The position numbers and the translations under genes were made by a program. From Endocalyx cinctus (lineage: Eukaryota > Ascomycota > Sordariomycetes > Amphisphaeriales > Apiosporaceae), in the NCBI GenBank assembly GCA_001600455.1, contig BCKC01000002.1:5731682-5795681 (forward strand): a stretch of 64,000 nt of DNA, in the 5' to 3' direction. Shown one piece after another: positions 37,316 to 51,500 of the stretch. Numbering within the stretch: position 1 is the stretch's first letter; the number at the start of each line of letters is the position of its first letter. The notes beneath the pieces are model-generated. The model was not told where the DNA came from and ran no database searches. It was given only the letters and a program-made list of their open reading frames with translations.

Positions 37316-38438
37316 CTATTTCACGGCGACGGCAGGCTTCTTCTCCTCGGCATCGTCTACGTCCATGGCGTCGTCGCCGGCTTCTTCTCCCTCTACCTCG
37401 CCTTCGCCCTCTTCTTCGAGTTCTTCCTCGCTTTCGTTCTCGAGGTCGACGCTGCCGTCTTCGGACATCTCGTCTTCTTCGGCGAGCTCTCCGCCAGCTT
37501 CGACGCCGGCCATCTCAGCATCACCGTCGGTGGTCGCGGCGGCGGCGGCGGCGCTACCCTCGCCGTTACCGCCCGCAGCATCGACATCGGCCTCACCTGC
37601 TTCTTCCTCTTCGAGTTCTTCGGCTCCGTATTCTTCATCGTCTCCTTGAAGATCAGCCTCAGGTTGCTCAGGAGGGAATTCCTGCGGTGCTGAAGCTTCC
37701 GAATCCCTATTATTTTCTTCAGTCAGTCAAAGTACTCTTTTTTTTTAATTTAAATATATATATGCCAAGCTGCACATACCACTTGATCGCGAAGCGCGTC
37801 ACACGAGGCTTATCAGCAAGCACATTCCGTCGGATTTTCTCGATGATGGGTTTCGCGGGCGGATCGGCACTGAGCTCGTCTGATTCGTACTCGTTGTTGA
37901 CGTAGTATCCGACGCGGACGAACTCGCGACCATCATAGGAACATGTGAGGAGGATGACGGTAACACCCAGAATGTCGGCGTCGGGAATTCGAGTTGTCTT
38001 AGGAGCTTCGGCTTCAAAGATGAACTTGTTGACTCCTACCGGGATAGGACCGACGAGGAGAGAGTCGAGTTCTTGATCATACTGATCACTATTTAACACG
38101 CGAGGTTAGCGATTGCTAGATGAAATACGAAATTAAAGGAAAAGAAAAGAAAATCGAAGTGATGAAATGATTCGCGAAAACTTACGATGTGGCGGAACCG
38201 ACGTAGGTTAACTTCCATTCCAAATCTATACGGAATCAAAGATGTTAATTATTACCCAAATTATGTCAGATTTTGGGCGAGAGTAATGCGGGAAGAATAA
38301 TCATTGCATGTATGTATGTATATATATACCTTTCTCCAACTGTTCCAGACATTCAAAAGTAATTTCGAATTCATATTTATCTGTAAACTTGGCCGGGTTG
38401 TTTAAAACGTCCACGCCGACAAGAGAAACAACAGACAT
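37316..38438 (-). CDS. asf1: histone H3-H4 chaperone ASF1
   Basis: ASF1 binds H3-H4 dimers and hands them to CAF-1 or HIR during nucleosome assembly in the nucleus. The model is complement(join(37316..37706, 37780..38088, 38186..38225, 38330..38438)), 282 aa. The start [18 protein letters not shown], then [21 protein letters not shown], is diagnostic. Next come [19 protein letters not shown] and [19 protein letters not shown], then [12 protein letters not shown] and [16 protein letters not shown]. The folded core ends near residue 154. The rest is a long acidic tail rich in Glu, Asp and Ala that ends [10 protein letters not shown], as usual in fungi. All three introns have consensus sites (GTATAT, GTAAGT, GTATGT donors). 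The 40-nt second exon is confirmed by reading frame on both sides. Confidence 0.96.
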
Positions 38439-40969
38439 GATGATCCTTTATTTTTCTTTCCCGTCTTGTATGATGAAGATAAAAGATAGAGGGGGATTAA
38501 ATAAAATAAGAGAATGCAAGAGAAAACAGGTGAACTAAGATGATTTTGAATGAAACGAAGAACAAAAAAAAGGCTTGTCCCGCTATTTATTCGTTTGTGT
38601 CAAGGTTTTGTATTTGTGAGGTGTGATGTGTGATGTATGATTTTTGATTTGTTTACTTCACCCTTACCCCCTTTGCGATTGATTGCAAGTGTTGTGGGGT
38701 GGGAAAATAAAACTGTACTGTACGTTGGGTTAGTAGTGGTCTATTAAGGGTAAGTACGATAAATACTTAGGTAAATTAGGTAGGTAGAGGTATACGGAGT
38801 ACCACCACAATATATGTACATTGGACCTACCTAGGGAATGGATATGGATGTATATGGGATACACTAGGTTAGAAGCGCAAGGACGGAGTAGTATCAAATG
38901 AAGGTGGAGTGTAGGCAAAATAATAAATTTTGACTGACTTGATACCTAATTTTAATGAATAGGGCAGCCCGATAACCCGACAACGATTATTTTAAGATAA
39001 AATGAAAGAGACGCGTCTATAGGTATTTCTGAGTCGCGTTCAAGTGCTTGCAGGCGCCAAAAAGCAAATCAAAATTAAATACGGGATAAAACGATATTCA
39101 GGGCTATTACCTACCTACATAAGTACATATAGGTACCTACGTTTAAGCTGGTAAGCAGGTTCTTATAAAGTACACTAGAAAGACAACTCAAATCGTCCTT
39201 GGGGACATAACATCAATAAGCTCGAATAGCTCAATCGGTTATATTACACATCTTCCAAGGTACGGTATATCGCGGTATGTAAGCAAAATTATCAGATACA
39301 GACTATGAGATAGACAAAGAGGCTTAAAATATATGCTTATACCTGGTATTATCGTTATCATTATTTATTTATCAGATTGAATCTTCAAGTGGAAATATTA
39401 TACGCGGCATTGGCCGTTCTAGTCTGGCCGTGTTCAGAATAGTGTAATGTATGTGGGGTTATGCGACGATTAGCTGATTGGTTCATTTACTTAGTTAATG
39501 CTAGCTATGAGAGACTTAGCGTTCTCTCTGCCACTACCTCCGCCTTTTTCAGCTCTGTATGTACCTTAGGTAGGTAATCAGTTCTACTACCTAGGTGCTA
39601 GGCTGCTAGGTAATGCCATGCCCTTACCGTGCCGCTTTTAGTCAGAACTTACCTGAGCTGGGTCCACGTTTCTCAACAAATACTGTACGGATGGATTTGG
39701 ATTTGCATACGTTTTATGAAAACAACGTAAGAAAACGGAAAGAGGTTAACCTAATAAAAAGCAAGCGAGCGAGTGGCTTCTTAAAAAGTCTCTCTTAACG
39801 CTACAAACCAACAAGCCTAAGGGCCAATTAATAAGCTTGACAAAAGAAACAAATAAGACCAGTCATTAGTTACTTCTGCAGTTGTCAACGGTTAAGGCTG
39901 GCAGGGCTGGCAGGGCTGGCAGGGCTGGCAGGTTGGCGACCTGTCTCACTGACCGTTACTGTGCAGACTAATATCGGACCGGATACCTAGTGAACGCCAG
40001 TTCTCATGAAAATCTTTAATAATTAAGCAATAGAATAATCACGATTCAATCAATCCATTTGAAATACCGTAGTTTTAGTATCACGGACGTTTAATATGTA
40101 AGGGTGATACATATGGTGGTGACCTTTGGTCAGTAGTTCAGTTTTAGTCTCAACCGTGTAATAGACTAACCGATTTGTAGACCGTTTAAAACTCTGTTAT
40201 TTTGCATACACGTACATAGTAAATTTTACATACAATTGAGCTTTGTGACCTAAGGTTGACTCAGATTTTTCTGATAAAGCGGCGATCTTAAAAGTACGCT
40301 AACCTAATTTGTGGAGTTTTGGAAACCGCCACTACTAATGGCTGTAGTACTGTACATGTTTTTGACATTCCAATAAAAGTTTTTTTTTTTTCCTCTTTCT
40401 TGCCTTTTGACACCATCACGCCTATATCCAGCCTCTCCATTCACTGCTCTCTTTTTATTACCATAAATTGTATACAGGGAATGGCTGATGGTTGCATTTA
40501 GATATAACTCGCATTATTCCCCGATTTACTACATACTACTTTTACCTCTTGTTTTTCTTATTCTGCTTTACTCTTCCTTCAATTGGCATTATTCAATAGA
40601 GCGCGCAGCTACCTACTTACTAGGTTTGTATCCTAGTAGTACCTGGCAGCATCAAGCTCTCAAACTTATTTAAATCTATTTACTTCTCTTCCATCGTACT
40701 TCTCCTACTTCTCTTCTTTGCTAACGACAATTACCGACGGCTCCTGATATAGAATTATTCCCAATAAGAAAAGAACAAAGAAACGACACGTATAATATCG
40801 ATTAATGTTTCGTGCTTCTGTATAATTCGCCGGTTTAGGATAATTCCATATTTTTCCACGTCGAGCATCCTTCTCGGGACAACGCGATCTTAAAACCGAC
40901 AACCACGACATCGCTTCTAGATACGATAGTTGCATTTTCATTGCTATTATATACTCGAACACGCTCATC
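38439..40969. other. divergent intergenic region between asf1 and rna14
   Basis: No gene is supported. The asf1 side has a pyrimidine-rich leader. An ACGCGT hexamer at about 39012 is a possible MluI-cell-cycle box. A 9-bp minisatellite lies at 39896. From about 40370 to 40969 the plus strand is CT-rich and is probably the rna14 5' leader. Confidence 0.5.
39896..39931. repeat. minisatellite (GGCTGGCAG)x4
   Basis: Four perfect 9-bp units, followed by a partial degenerate unit (GTTGGCGAC). Confidence 0.95.
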
Positions 40970-43900
40970 ATGGATTCGGAAACTAATCAAGATCATGATC
41001 TGATGGATCAACAACAAGGGGATAATACTGCTACTTCAACTTTATGGGGACAAGATGGATGGAATGATTCGGACGTTCAAGCTGAAGCTAATAATACTGA
41101 AAATAGTCATCAACAAGATGAAGAAGAACCTACAAATTCTGCTGACCCTGAACCCGTTCCTTCTTCTAGTGATTCCGCTTCTGTAGATGATGACTCTGGT
41201 GACTATGATCCAGAGTCTGTCATCATCAGTACTACACCTACTATTACTATCCCCTCTACTACTTCTGCTTTACCTGTCCCTATCGTAGAGGTGGAGCGCA
41301 GTGCCTCTGCCGCTTCCTCTCATGCGCCTAAGAAGCCTAAGACAGCTGGTGGATTCATTGTCAGCTCTTCTGATGACGAGGATGAGGATGATGCACCCGT
41401 TTCCGCCCCAGTACCTACTAAACCTGAACCTGAATCTGAATCTGAACTTGCACTTGCATCTGCGCCTGCACCTGCACCTGCACCTGCACCCGCCCCCGCA
41501 TCTGCACCTGCAGTTGAACCCACGCCAGATCATCTAAAGCCAGTGCCTGCGGACCAGAGCCATGCTTTCAGCTCTATTGAGCAAGAGACAGTCGCCTCTC
41601 AGGCTATCCCCGCACCCAGTAACGGCACTCATATTGTCCCAGTGGATAATTCCAGTACCGCTCCGAACGTGACGTCCAAGTCAAGGCTGCCACTGGATAT
41701 AATTGGACTGTTGGAGGATCGTGTCAAAGATGACCCACGTGGAGATTCGGAGGCTTGGTTGGCATTAATCGAGGAACAGAAGCGTCGACATAGCATAGCG
41801 GGTGTTAGAGAAGTTTATGAACGCGTCTTGGCCGTTTTCCCTCAGGCGGTAGGTTTTTTTTTTTTTTTTTTTTAAAAAAAAGCAAAAGTTTATTTCCGCA
41901 GTTGTCGTCTCTTCTCGCTAACATACGCTAGGCTGATATATTGGTTACATATATAGAGATGGAGCTGAGTCTTGACAATTTCCACGAAGCCGAAGCCCTG
42001 TTTCAACGCACGTTGTTATCGATACCACACGTCAAACTCTGGACCACGTACCTCAACTATATCCGGCGACGTAACGATCTCCTAAACGATCCAGCTGGCC
42101 AAGCACGGCAGACGATTAAACAGTCGTACGAGTTTGTTCTTGCTAATATCGGCCAGGATCGAGATGCGGGGACGATATGGCAGGATTACATCTCGTTCTT
42201 GAAGAGCGGGCCTGGTCAAATTGGCGGTTCTGGCTGGCAAGATCAGCAAAAAATGGACCTCCTTCGCAATGCTTACCAGCGTGCCATCTGTATCCCGATC
42301 CCGAATCTAAACGTTCTTTGGAAAGAATATGACCAATTCGAACTAGGTCTGAACAGGATTACTGTACGAACTTATTCCAAGAAAAACCTCAGATATTTTG
42401 ATTTCTAACATGACATTGTAGGGTCGTAAATTTATCCAAGAGAGATCCCCCTCTTACATGACCGCTCGGACGGCAAACACGGCGCTTGAGAACACGACTC
42501 GTGGTTTAAATAGAACCACGCTGCCGCGCTTACCTCCCGCGCTAGGTTTTGATGGTGACCAGGAATATGCGGAGCAAGTCAACCTGTGGAAAGCATGGAT
42601 CGCTTGGGAGAAGGAAGATCCTCTTGTGTTAAAAACCGATGATCCCAAGACCTATCGCACCCGAATACTTTACGTGTACAAACAAGCGCTCATGGCTTTG
42701 CGATTCTGGCCCGAGTTATGGGCTGAAGCCGCAGAATGGTGTTTCGAAAATGAAGAAGAGGGCCAATCCACCGGCCTGCAGTTTCTTGTTGACGGAATCG
42801 CTGCTAATCCAGAGAGCTCCCTGTTAGCTCTAAAGCACGCGGATCATATCGAATCGACCCAACGAGTAAGCGAAGATGAAGAAGGTAAAGCCGCGCTGGC
42901 CCAGGCAGTCAGGGCACCTTACGACAAAGTCTTGAACACTCTGTACGATATGATTAAAAAGTTGAAGGACAAGGAAACCGGGGCGATCGCGGAAATTGAG
43001 GCGGAAACCTCTACGGATGATACCAATGGTGACGACGCTCGAGACGAGGACGACGATGACGAGGGAGAAATCACGGATAAACCCCCGTTTAAGCTCACTA
43101 AACAAGACCGCATCAAATCTATCCAGAACGGTTTCGCTGTCCAGATCCAAGATTTGTCACAGCAGATTTCATACTTATGGATCGCACTAGCCCGTACTTA
43201 TCGCCGTCTACAAGGACAGGGCAAAGGAAACCCCCCCACTGGCGTTCGTGGCATCTTTACCGAGGCGCGTCAAAAAGGCCGGCTCACGAGTGATGTTTAT
43301 CTAGCCATTGCCCATATTGAATGGGATATATATCAAGATCCCGTGGCTCTTAAAATCTTTGAGCGAGGATCAAAGCTTTTCCCGGAGCAGGAGTATTTCA
43401 TTGTCGAATATATCAAGCATCTTCACGCTCGACGTGATTTCACGAGTAAGTTTTAGCCACGTATTACCAACGTTGTGGACCATCCGCTAATGTATTTTTC
43501 CCAGATGCCCGAGTCGTCTTTTCACAAACCATTAAGCGATTCAAAGAGAAACCTGAACTTCTTCCTAAATTGAAACCCCTGTTCGCGTATTTTCACGGCT
43601 ATGAGGCCCGATTTGGCGAACTCGCGCAGGTTAAGGATCTAGAAAGACAGATGACTGAACTATTTCCGAATGAGCCAAGCGTCAAGCATTTTGCTGCGCG
43701 CTTTTCTACTGATAGGTTCGATCCCGTGCAGACGCGCGTCATTGTCTCGCCGGCACGGCAGATGCGACCAAAGACGGTCTTACAATCAGTCGAGAAAGGA
43801 TCCGCTTCTCTTCGCAGTACCCCTCAACCGATTACACAGATGCCGCGAAGTCCTCGTCCCCAATTTCTCCCCGCAACTAACTCGCCCAAACGTCCCTTCC

Positions 43901-44556
43901 AAGCTGACGACCAGGACGAGTATAACCCCCCGCGGAAGATAGCCCGCGGTGCCTCACCCCTGAAAGGAGCTGCTGGTCGCCGACTCGACCAACAACGTCG
44001 TGCCGGTGCTTCTATGAACACGAGTAACCCAGCCCCTTTACCCCGAGATATCACGTTTATGCTGGGCTTGATCCCGTCCGCAGACGCCTTTGATTCGCAT
44101 CGACTCAAGAGCGATGGCATGGTACGGCTTCTTCAGAGCACACATGTACCCGATTATTCGGAGTGGAAAGTTCAGCGGGAGGGAACGACGTCACGTGCTC
44201 ACACCCGAAACGCATCTGTGGAATATCCTCCCTACCCGTCTGGTCGAGATTCTCCAGGACCTTCCGGTAGACCTCGAAGTCCATATGGCGGAGGAGTTGG
44301 CCGAGTTCCTGCTCATCAGGCTTCAGCACCACCGTATCGCAACTCGCCTCTTCGGCCAGGATCGAGCGGGTCCTATGAACCACCCCCTGCCGGCTACCAA
44401 ACCCCTGGCCCGAGCCAGTTTAACCCGCTAGCTCAAACTCCAAATGCATACGCTGCTTGGCAGAATGCATTTTCCCAAGCTCCTCCCCCCCCTACCACAG
44501 CCTATGGTATGCAGCCGACGCAGCAGTCGTCTTCGCACTACAGTAATTATTACTAG
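40970..44556 (+). CDS. rna14: mRNA 3'-end processing factor Rna14 (CstF77 homologue)
   Basis: Rna14 is the HAT-repeat scaffold of cleavage factor IA and acts in pre-mRNA cleavage and polyadenylation in the nucleus. The model is join(40970..41848, 41932..42363, 42422..43445, 43505..44556), 1128 aa. The N-terminal 240 residues are acidic and low complexity, with an Ala-Pro run (about 41455-41515). The HAT array starts at LLEDRVKDDPRGDSEAWLAL and continues through VREVYERVLAVFP. Later segments include VKLWTTYLNYIRRRNDL, NVLWKEYDQFE, and FWPELWAEAAEWCF, then DVYLAIAHIEWDIY and ARVVFSQTIKRF. An acidic insert (DDDDEGEI) lies between HAT repeats. The C-terminal part holds the Rna15-binding-like PRDITFMLGLIPSADAFDS and a proline-rich tail. 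Intron 1 contains a long T run followed by A9. All frames join cleanly. Confidence 0.94.
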
Positions 44557-47500
44557 CATGCTTACCACGATATGCTAACTCAACGTATACCACATACGAC
44601 AATCATGACTAGTGGACCCTATAGTCTAGTTTTCATATCACATGCTTTTTCAGCCAAAAAGATTCCTGTAGCTCGGTGGACAACCATGCGTATGGGAAGC
44701 TAGTTAGTTCTTTGAGGGTTTATAGCCGAGCAAAAGGTGTTACGTTTCTTTGATTGTTTATTTCTTATTCCTAGTAGGGTAGGGGCATTGACCGAAGAGA
44801 CTGCATCCGACCGGCGTTTCTGGCGTTACTTTTACTTACATTTCTGTAATATCATGATATACGAGGGTATCGTGCAATGGGATCGTTTGTAGAAGTCTGC
44901 AAATATTCACCGCGTCATTCCATACTAAGTAAGCATTGATGTTCATCCTTGATCATCGATAGGAAAAGTTGCATTTTTTTCTTCTAGCGGGCTATACTTG
45001 GAGGATGAGATAGTTAAATGCATCGGTAGCTACTTGTTACCTCATGATACCCTGATTTAGTTGACGGTACAATTTTTAATGGTGACACGTATTGTACCTG
45101 TTTTGGTTTCTAAGACCTTGAATGTGGTTGAGGAGGTCACCGAGTTTGTCGACTAATAATCTAGAGGTGATGAACCGACGATATCACCTTCTATGTAGCT
45201 TTGCGCCTGCGTACCATATGTAGAAATGCTCAGATCAGATGTCTTAGAAAAAAAACACCATGACTAAATTTAGTGTCAAAATCAAGTCACTCATTTCGTG
45301 ATAAGCTGTCACAGTTCACATACTGTGACACAGTATATATACTGTAGTATAGTCTATAAAACGGTATGGCGTGGTACCCAGAGGGTACCCACACCATTCC
45401 TCATGCATCCCACTCATATCATAGAGCACCCTAACATAAGCAATCCGAAGAAAATCCTAGTCAACGATAGATTTTATCTCTTCAGACCGCTAATTACATA
45501 AACTTCAACAACAAGCATGAATCAAACCATAACACTCATGTATTAATATGAATACGCTAAATGTTCATTAGTGATTCACCCAAACAAGTCAAGATTTTTC
45601 GGGAGTGAGGTGTACAATTAGAGTTGCCCTGTTCATGTAAGATTCAGATGTGCCTCTGTCCCCTTGCATATATTTTCGAATTCTAAGCCGAATATACAAT
45701 TTTGTCACGTAAGATGACATAGAAAAGTCAAAGAGAAGGGCTTGTAACATATCAGGCTATACAGGATGGGCGAATTACTGCCTCTTAATAGGTCACTGTT
45801 CTAGTGGCTCGATTTTTCGACATATTATTGATCTTTCTTGCACTATTTATTCAAGACCGCCTACATGTTATCCCGCTCATCTCACGTGCAAAATAAATTG
45901 GCGACCTAGTCGTCTTTTCGTAACTATCTAGATCCTTCCAAGGTTGTACCGTCCTTTACTCACCCCTATCTTGGTATAATACTTAATGATATCGATCTTG
46001 ATACATGATACTTCCTGATTTCTCATTTTCTCTCCTTTACCTCTTAGCACTATTAAAGCTGGGGTCCACCTATCCATTATTACGTAGGGTCCCCAAACTC
46101 TTCTGAATGATGATATGTATTCCCACTACGTGTTTATATGTAGTCGGTTGTGTACATGAGACTAGAATGGTGTTAAAACGACGTATTAATGAGGTCTGCA
46201 TGTCATACACAGCTTTCAACGCAGCACTAATCAACTGCACTGATCGATTTTATACGTACCGGGGGTAAAGCAGCGAACTTGTTTTCTCCATTCTCATTTA
46301 AGCTGAGGTAGAAATTGAATAGAAAAGTAGTGATTTCATAACTTTTGTCTCCTATTTCTCGACGAGTAAAGTCAATCAAACATCCTCATCAAATGGCACA
46401 GCCTTCGAACAGAATAGCAAAATGGCGCACGACATCGAAGGACAATGACGCTCTGCGCTGAATATACAATTACTCACTATAGCAAGCAAGAGTACACCCA
46501 CGAAGCCATTATTATTCAATGTTTAGTGCAGGGGCACCTCTGGCTTGCCATGCTTAATTTTCCAAAGGTGCGGGATTTCGGGGCACTATAATATGGTAAG
46601 TCTTTCTGACATGTTGCCACCGTTTTTGTCTTTTTCGAACTTGGTGATGTTTTCGATTTTGATTCGCATTTTATTTCAGGTTCGGTGAGCCTGCTTCATT
46701 AAACGACACACTGAAAAAAGAGATGACGAAAGCTAGACCTCGCTCCTTGAGACCCAGTCTCAAAGTATCAGGTTGCTTAGGTCTTAATACAAAGTTATAT
46801 TGAGATTAGTTGGACGTGCTATAATGGTCTATCGTATGAGAAAACTACAGTAATTATCCATCGAGTTGGTGAGAAAGTGAAGTTATTAGTAGCATAGTTT
46901 CGCACATCTTTTCACTTGATTTGCTAATTATCTAGTACTGTATTTCAAACTTAGATTTCTGTAGCAAACATAAATATAACAGTCTGAATACTTACCTGCC
47001 ATATTGTCGTACCGCCCGGATATCTTCTTATATCTAGGGTAGTCGGCTCAACTGGTACCACACGGGATATTCCGACATTCCTTTCCATTCTAGCCAATCT
47101 CGCTCCCAGAATGACAGCACAAGAAATTCGATCAGCAAATCTCAGATAATTATTCTCTCGCGTTAATCTAATCCAATATGATCCTGTCATGTCTAATTTG
47201 CCTTATGTCTCTCATTGTTCCCAACTGGACACCCACCAGTAATTATTCCCTCGCGTGCTAGAATTAATGACAGTCTAGAATTGTACTAATAATGCCCTCC
47301 TTCCTTCATTTACCTGTTGTTTTAAGTTTAGTTTTAAAATCATTGGTGGAAGATCAAGGGTAAAGATGACCAGAAACAGCCCTTCCACTTCATCACCTCT
47401 CTGTCCTCTTTCCTTACCTTAATCCAAAGTGAAGATACTTAGTCTGTGATTCCTCTTTCGAATATACCAAACTAATATCTCAGCTGTGGTATATCCAAAT

Positions 47501-48500
47501 ATAGAAAATATACTCGCCGTGCCTTTTTTTTTTAAAAAAAAAAAAAAAACAGGTATATCACCCTACCTTCCTTTGAATGTAGTATTGATAGAATAAATGG
47601 AATAATGTATTACTGATCGTAATATTGGATCTATGGATAATTGGTAATTGCGTAGATTAATATGCCTACCTAGGTAGGTAGTCAATGTGAAGTGGTAGGT
47701 ACTAGGAGCACAAAGGTCATACCCCAATCCGTAACAGTTGATGTAGTTAAAAAAATCAAATAATTCTTTCTCCCTATATATATGGATATTTCCACTTCCT
47801 AGACATACACGAGGTATAATTCAAGTCGTATACAATGGATAGACTTGCATTAGCAAGAAAAATGATTTAGGTATCTACGTGACGCCGTATGAAATTTGAT
47901 AATTAACAGATGCCTAGCAACTGCAAGAAGTTGCACCCAAGTTAAGTAACCAATCCTTGGATATCTCTCAATAAATTATTTCTTCTTTCCGAAGTAGGAG
48001 TAGAAATAAAATAAATGGTATTTTCATTATTAGTTATATGTTATAAACATATCTAGGTAGTAATCACGTAATTATTTGTTCCAATTCCCAAGTAGGGAAT
48101 GGATGTAATTAGATCTGCATGTAACAGTTGATAAATGCAGCATTGTGTACTCAACCACACCTGGCCATTCTAGGCATCATCATATTTAGATAGACACACA
48201 CATATATATTATACCTTCCTTCTATTTATTTTCATGTATGAAGGTTTTCCTAATCAGTTCAAGTTATTCATTGCAGATGATGAAGAGTGAATTCCTTTCT
48301 TATCTTTCATATGCATATAATAAAGTTTCAAATAACTAGAGGGACTACTACTATACTTATTATATCCTCCAGTGCTGTCTATCGTAAATGCTGTCCACAT
48401 GATCAAACCTGATATCATCGGATGAATCCATCTCCATCCTGGATCCATCTACTTGCGATTAGCACATCAAATACCCAAGGTACTTTCCTTCATACTTGCA
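44557..48500. other. long gene-free interval
   Basis: Nearly 4 kb with no supportable gene. A minus-strand frame at 46951-47190 ends at a good GTAAGT donor and could be an isolated exon, but no partner exon is evident. A T10-A18 palindromic run lies at 47525-47550. TACCTAGGTAGGTA occurs at about 47666. Confidence 0.55.
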
Positions 48501-51500
48501 ACTTGCAATAATTGCACGTAAAACTTGAAGGTACGTAACTACCAGATTGTTGACTTAATCATCAGTTTCTGCAATCATTTACCGATTCCACGAAGAAGGT
48601 ATGGACTTATCTTATTTATTTCTAGTATAAATATACCCTCTCCCTCCGTATTTCCGTTTTTTTTTTTTTTTCAGTTACACCCTCATCTTCTCAATCGTCA
48701 ACTTTTTCTTCGACCAACTTTTCTTCTATTCTCAGCAAATCAACTCACGTACATCTAAGATCTAATTAATTACATTCTCTTATTATCTACCGTTAGGTCG
48801 ATAATCAACACCATCAAAATCTATCCAAACGTAAGTAGTATTTCTTTATTGATTGATCATCGCCTTTCCATCTATCATCTAGGATCAATAGTATACTATT
48901 ATCTATCCAGCCTTTCCCTCACTCGAATCTCTTTTCTATTTTCTTCAATTTCTTCTATTACCCATACTCGTCATCAAGCCCCCTCTTATACCTCGACCCC
49001 AACGTCATCTACTATTTCTGTGACCATCTCGAAGGTAAGTCAACATTGCATTCATAGATCATCATCCATAAACCCGCTCAGCCGGGCGTGCTTTATTACT
49101 TTAAAATGATCAACTCCCGCAGTTAATTATTCCCCAAAATTCCAAAACGAGCTTCATTTCTCGCTCGCGGTTCTTAAGCACCTTCCTATCATCGATTAAA
49201 CACCGATACAGACTTGTAGTTTATTGGTTATCTACGTATTCCCATAATACCACCTTTTGATATCTTTCTTCGTACTATTCACAATTTCTGCCTACCACCA
49301 GAATGAAAATTTCATGCCAAACGCTACATATTACTGATTACCTGACATTGGCGTATCATCATTTCATGCCCTCCTTTACTTTGACACTGGGATATTAATC
49401 GCTAGTTACTTTTTGTCATCACACTTACGTCTCATACTGTCAATTACTCACCTATTTAATCACCTCTTCCACAAATACCCTCTGTCATTAATCTCTGGTC
49501 GTCTAATATCAATCAATTCTCAACCAAACAACTGATGATATAGGCAGGTATGGTTTCTTAAATCACTGGAACACATCCATCGATTACCTCTATCCTTCAT
49601 TCCCTCTAGTATATTCTCTCTCTTCCGTACACTTTCAATCAATAGTCACTCAGCCAACGTTGCCACTTTCATACTCTACCCTACAGTATCTTAACTAATA
49701 ATCACAACTTTAGGTAAGTATTATTGCCTCTCTTTTAGCGACAGTTTCTCAACTTGTCGTAAAACTATATCTTGTAAGTGCCCATCCGCTTATGTTCTTG
49801 TACTGAATCGACAATTACCACCCACCTTATTTACATTTATTCGTCATTACACGCTAAAGTATATTCGTAAGCCTTTACCTTTTCCTTCTTCCTCATTTCC
49901 CACTTCACTTATTTCAATAGCCACCAATAATTACAAAATAATCACTTAATTGCGGTCCTCTATCCTATCCCTCGTTCTCTATTGCCATCGCCACAAGAAG
50001 AGGAAAGAAACGAAAAATCATAGTACCTTCCTCTCAGCAAGTTTGGTTTAATTAATTAATGCGCCTTCCTTCCTTCTTGACTCAGTATTGAACTGCTTGA
50101 TGAAGGAGTCAAGGCAAACCTTCTAACTTGTCTTTCCCTTTCCGAATACTCAATCCCAAAAATCCTTCATGCACTAATTATTTCATATACAAAACCAATC
50201 TATTTTTCACCAGCTGCTACTTTTTTTTCCTCTGTTTCTTTCCTTCGGACTCTTTACGGTAGATAACTAATCAAATCCGATTGCCCAGGTATTTCTTCTG
50301 TTTAGTCTGCCCTTTTCAGTTATCAATCCCTACCTAGATCAACAAGTCACCTTTTCATTTCTCACCACACACGCGTTTTATTTCCCTTGATTTCCATACA
50401 GCAATAACATCTACTCGTATACACACCTACCTACGTTTAATAAAGTAACCAATAATTACTGACCAAGGTTAACTTCATCCAGTTGAATAACGAACCTCAC
50501 CCAGTAAGTGCTTTTCTCGAATCCATCAGTATTGCGCTCCTTCCCTACCTTTTTTTTTTTTTTTTGCATTTCTCACCGGTCTTTCATCAACACTATTTTT
50601 TACATTCTCCACTGCATTATTTGTTCCAATTTGTTTCTCCTTTCGCACACTTTCCTTTCTACGAACCGAAATCCTAGCCTGAGGGTATGTTGTCAGGAAA
50701 GTTACTACCCTGGGCATCTTAGTTCAACTCCACATTATTCTTGCATTGTTATTTCATTCTCTTTCGCACGCACTACATTTCGAACCTTCCCGCCTTCTTC
50801 ACCATAAATTTACATGGTATGATCTGTATTTACTACATATTCCACCACACATCAAGCACATCAGTCACCCCTCTTTCTATCTTATTACCCAATTCATCGT
50901 TTATATTTTAATTCCAGCCGTTCAACAACAACTGACACTTATTTTTTAGCTTTTCAAACAGTTCATCGTTGTAATCATCAAGCCGTGTTAACTGGTAAGT
51001 AGTTTATTTATTTTGACTTCTATTTCGTTCATATCACTGCAATAAAATCAGATTCATATCCTTTTATATTATAGTACTCGGTAATTAGCATCACGTTTGT
51101 TTTCCTCGTTTCCCCTCTATTTCCTGCATCTGTATAAGTTCCTTCCTTTTGAATTCACTCTCAGTTTTTTTTTTTCCAAAATTGCTTTATTTTCTTTCGC
51201 ACTCAATTATTGCAACTTCCTTTTTATTTTTATCTTTTTCCATTTCTCTCTATATCTCCCAAACAGCCAATTATTGTCTCTTGACACTTTTCGAGATATA
51301 GCTGTTGGGATTATCTTTCTCTTCTTTCTAAGTTCATGATATCTAATATAGCAAATTAGAATCGACCAAAATAAACTAGGCATCTCACTAGGATTATTAG
51401 TTATCAAACCCGTTTGAGTGAGGTAAGTCGATATCCATCATCATCTCAATACCTTATATCATAGCACGCTTCTCCACCGCCGGTTACAGCGACTAGATGA

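Noticed and set aside
39228..39290. tRNA-like phrase AATAGCTCAATCGGTTA
   Set aside because: It resembles a D-arm, but no acceptor stem, anticodon arm or T-loop could be folded around it.
46951..47190. 79-codon minus-strand frame starting with ATG and reaching a GTAAGT donor
   Set aside because: Protein-like composition, but no second exon, domain or neighbour supports it. Kept only as a remark in the interval entry.
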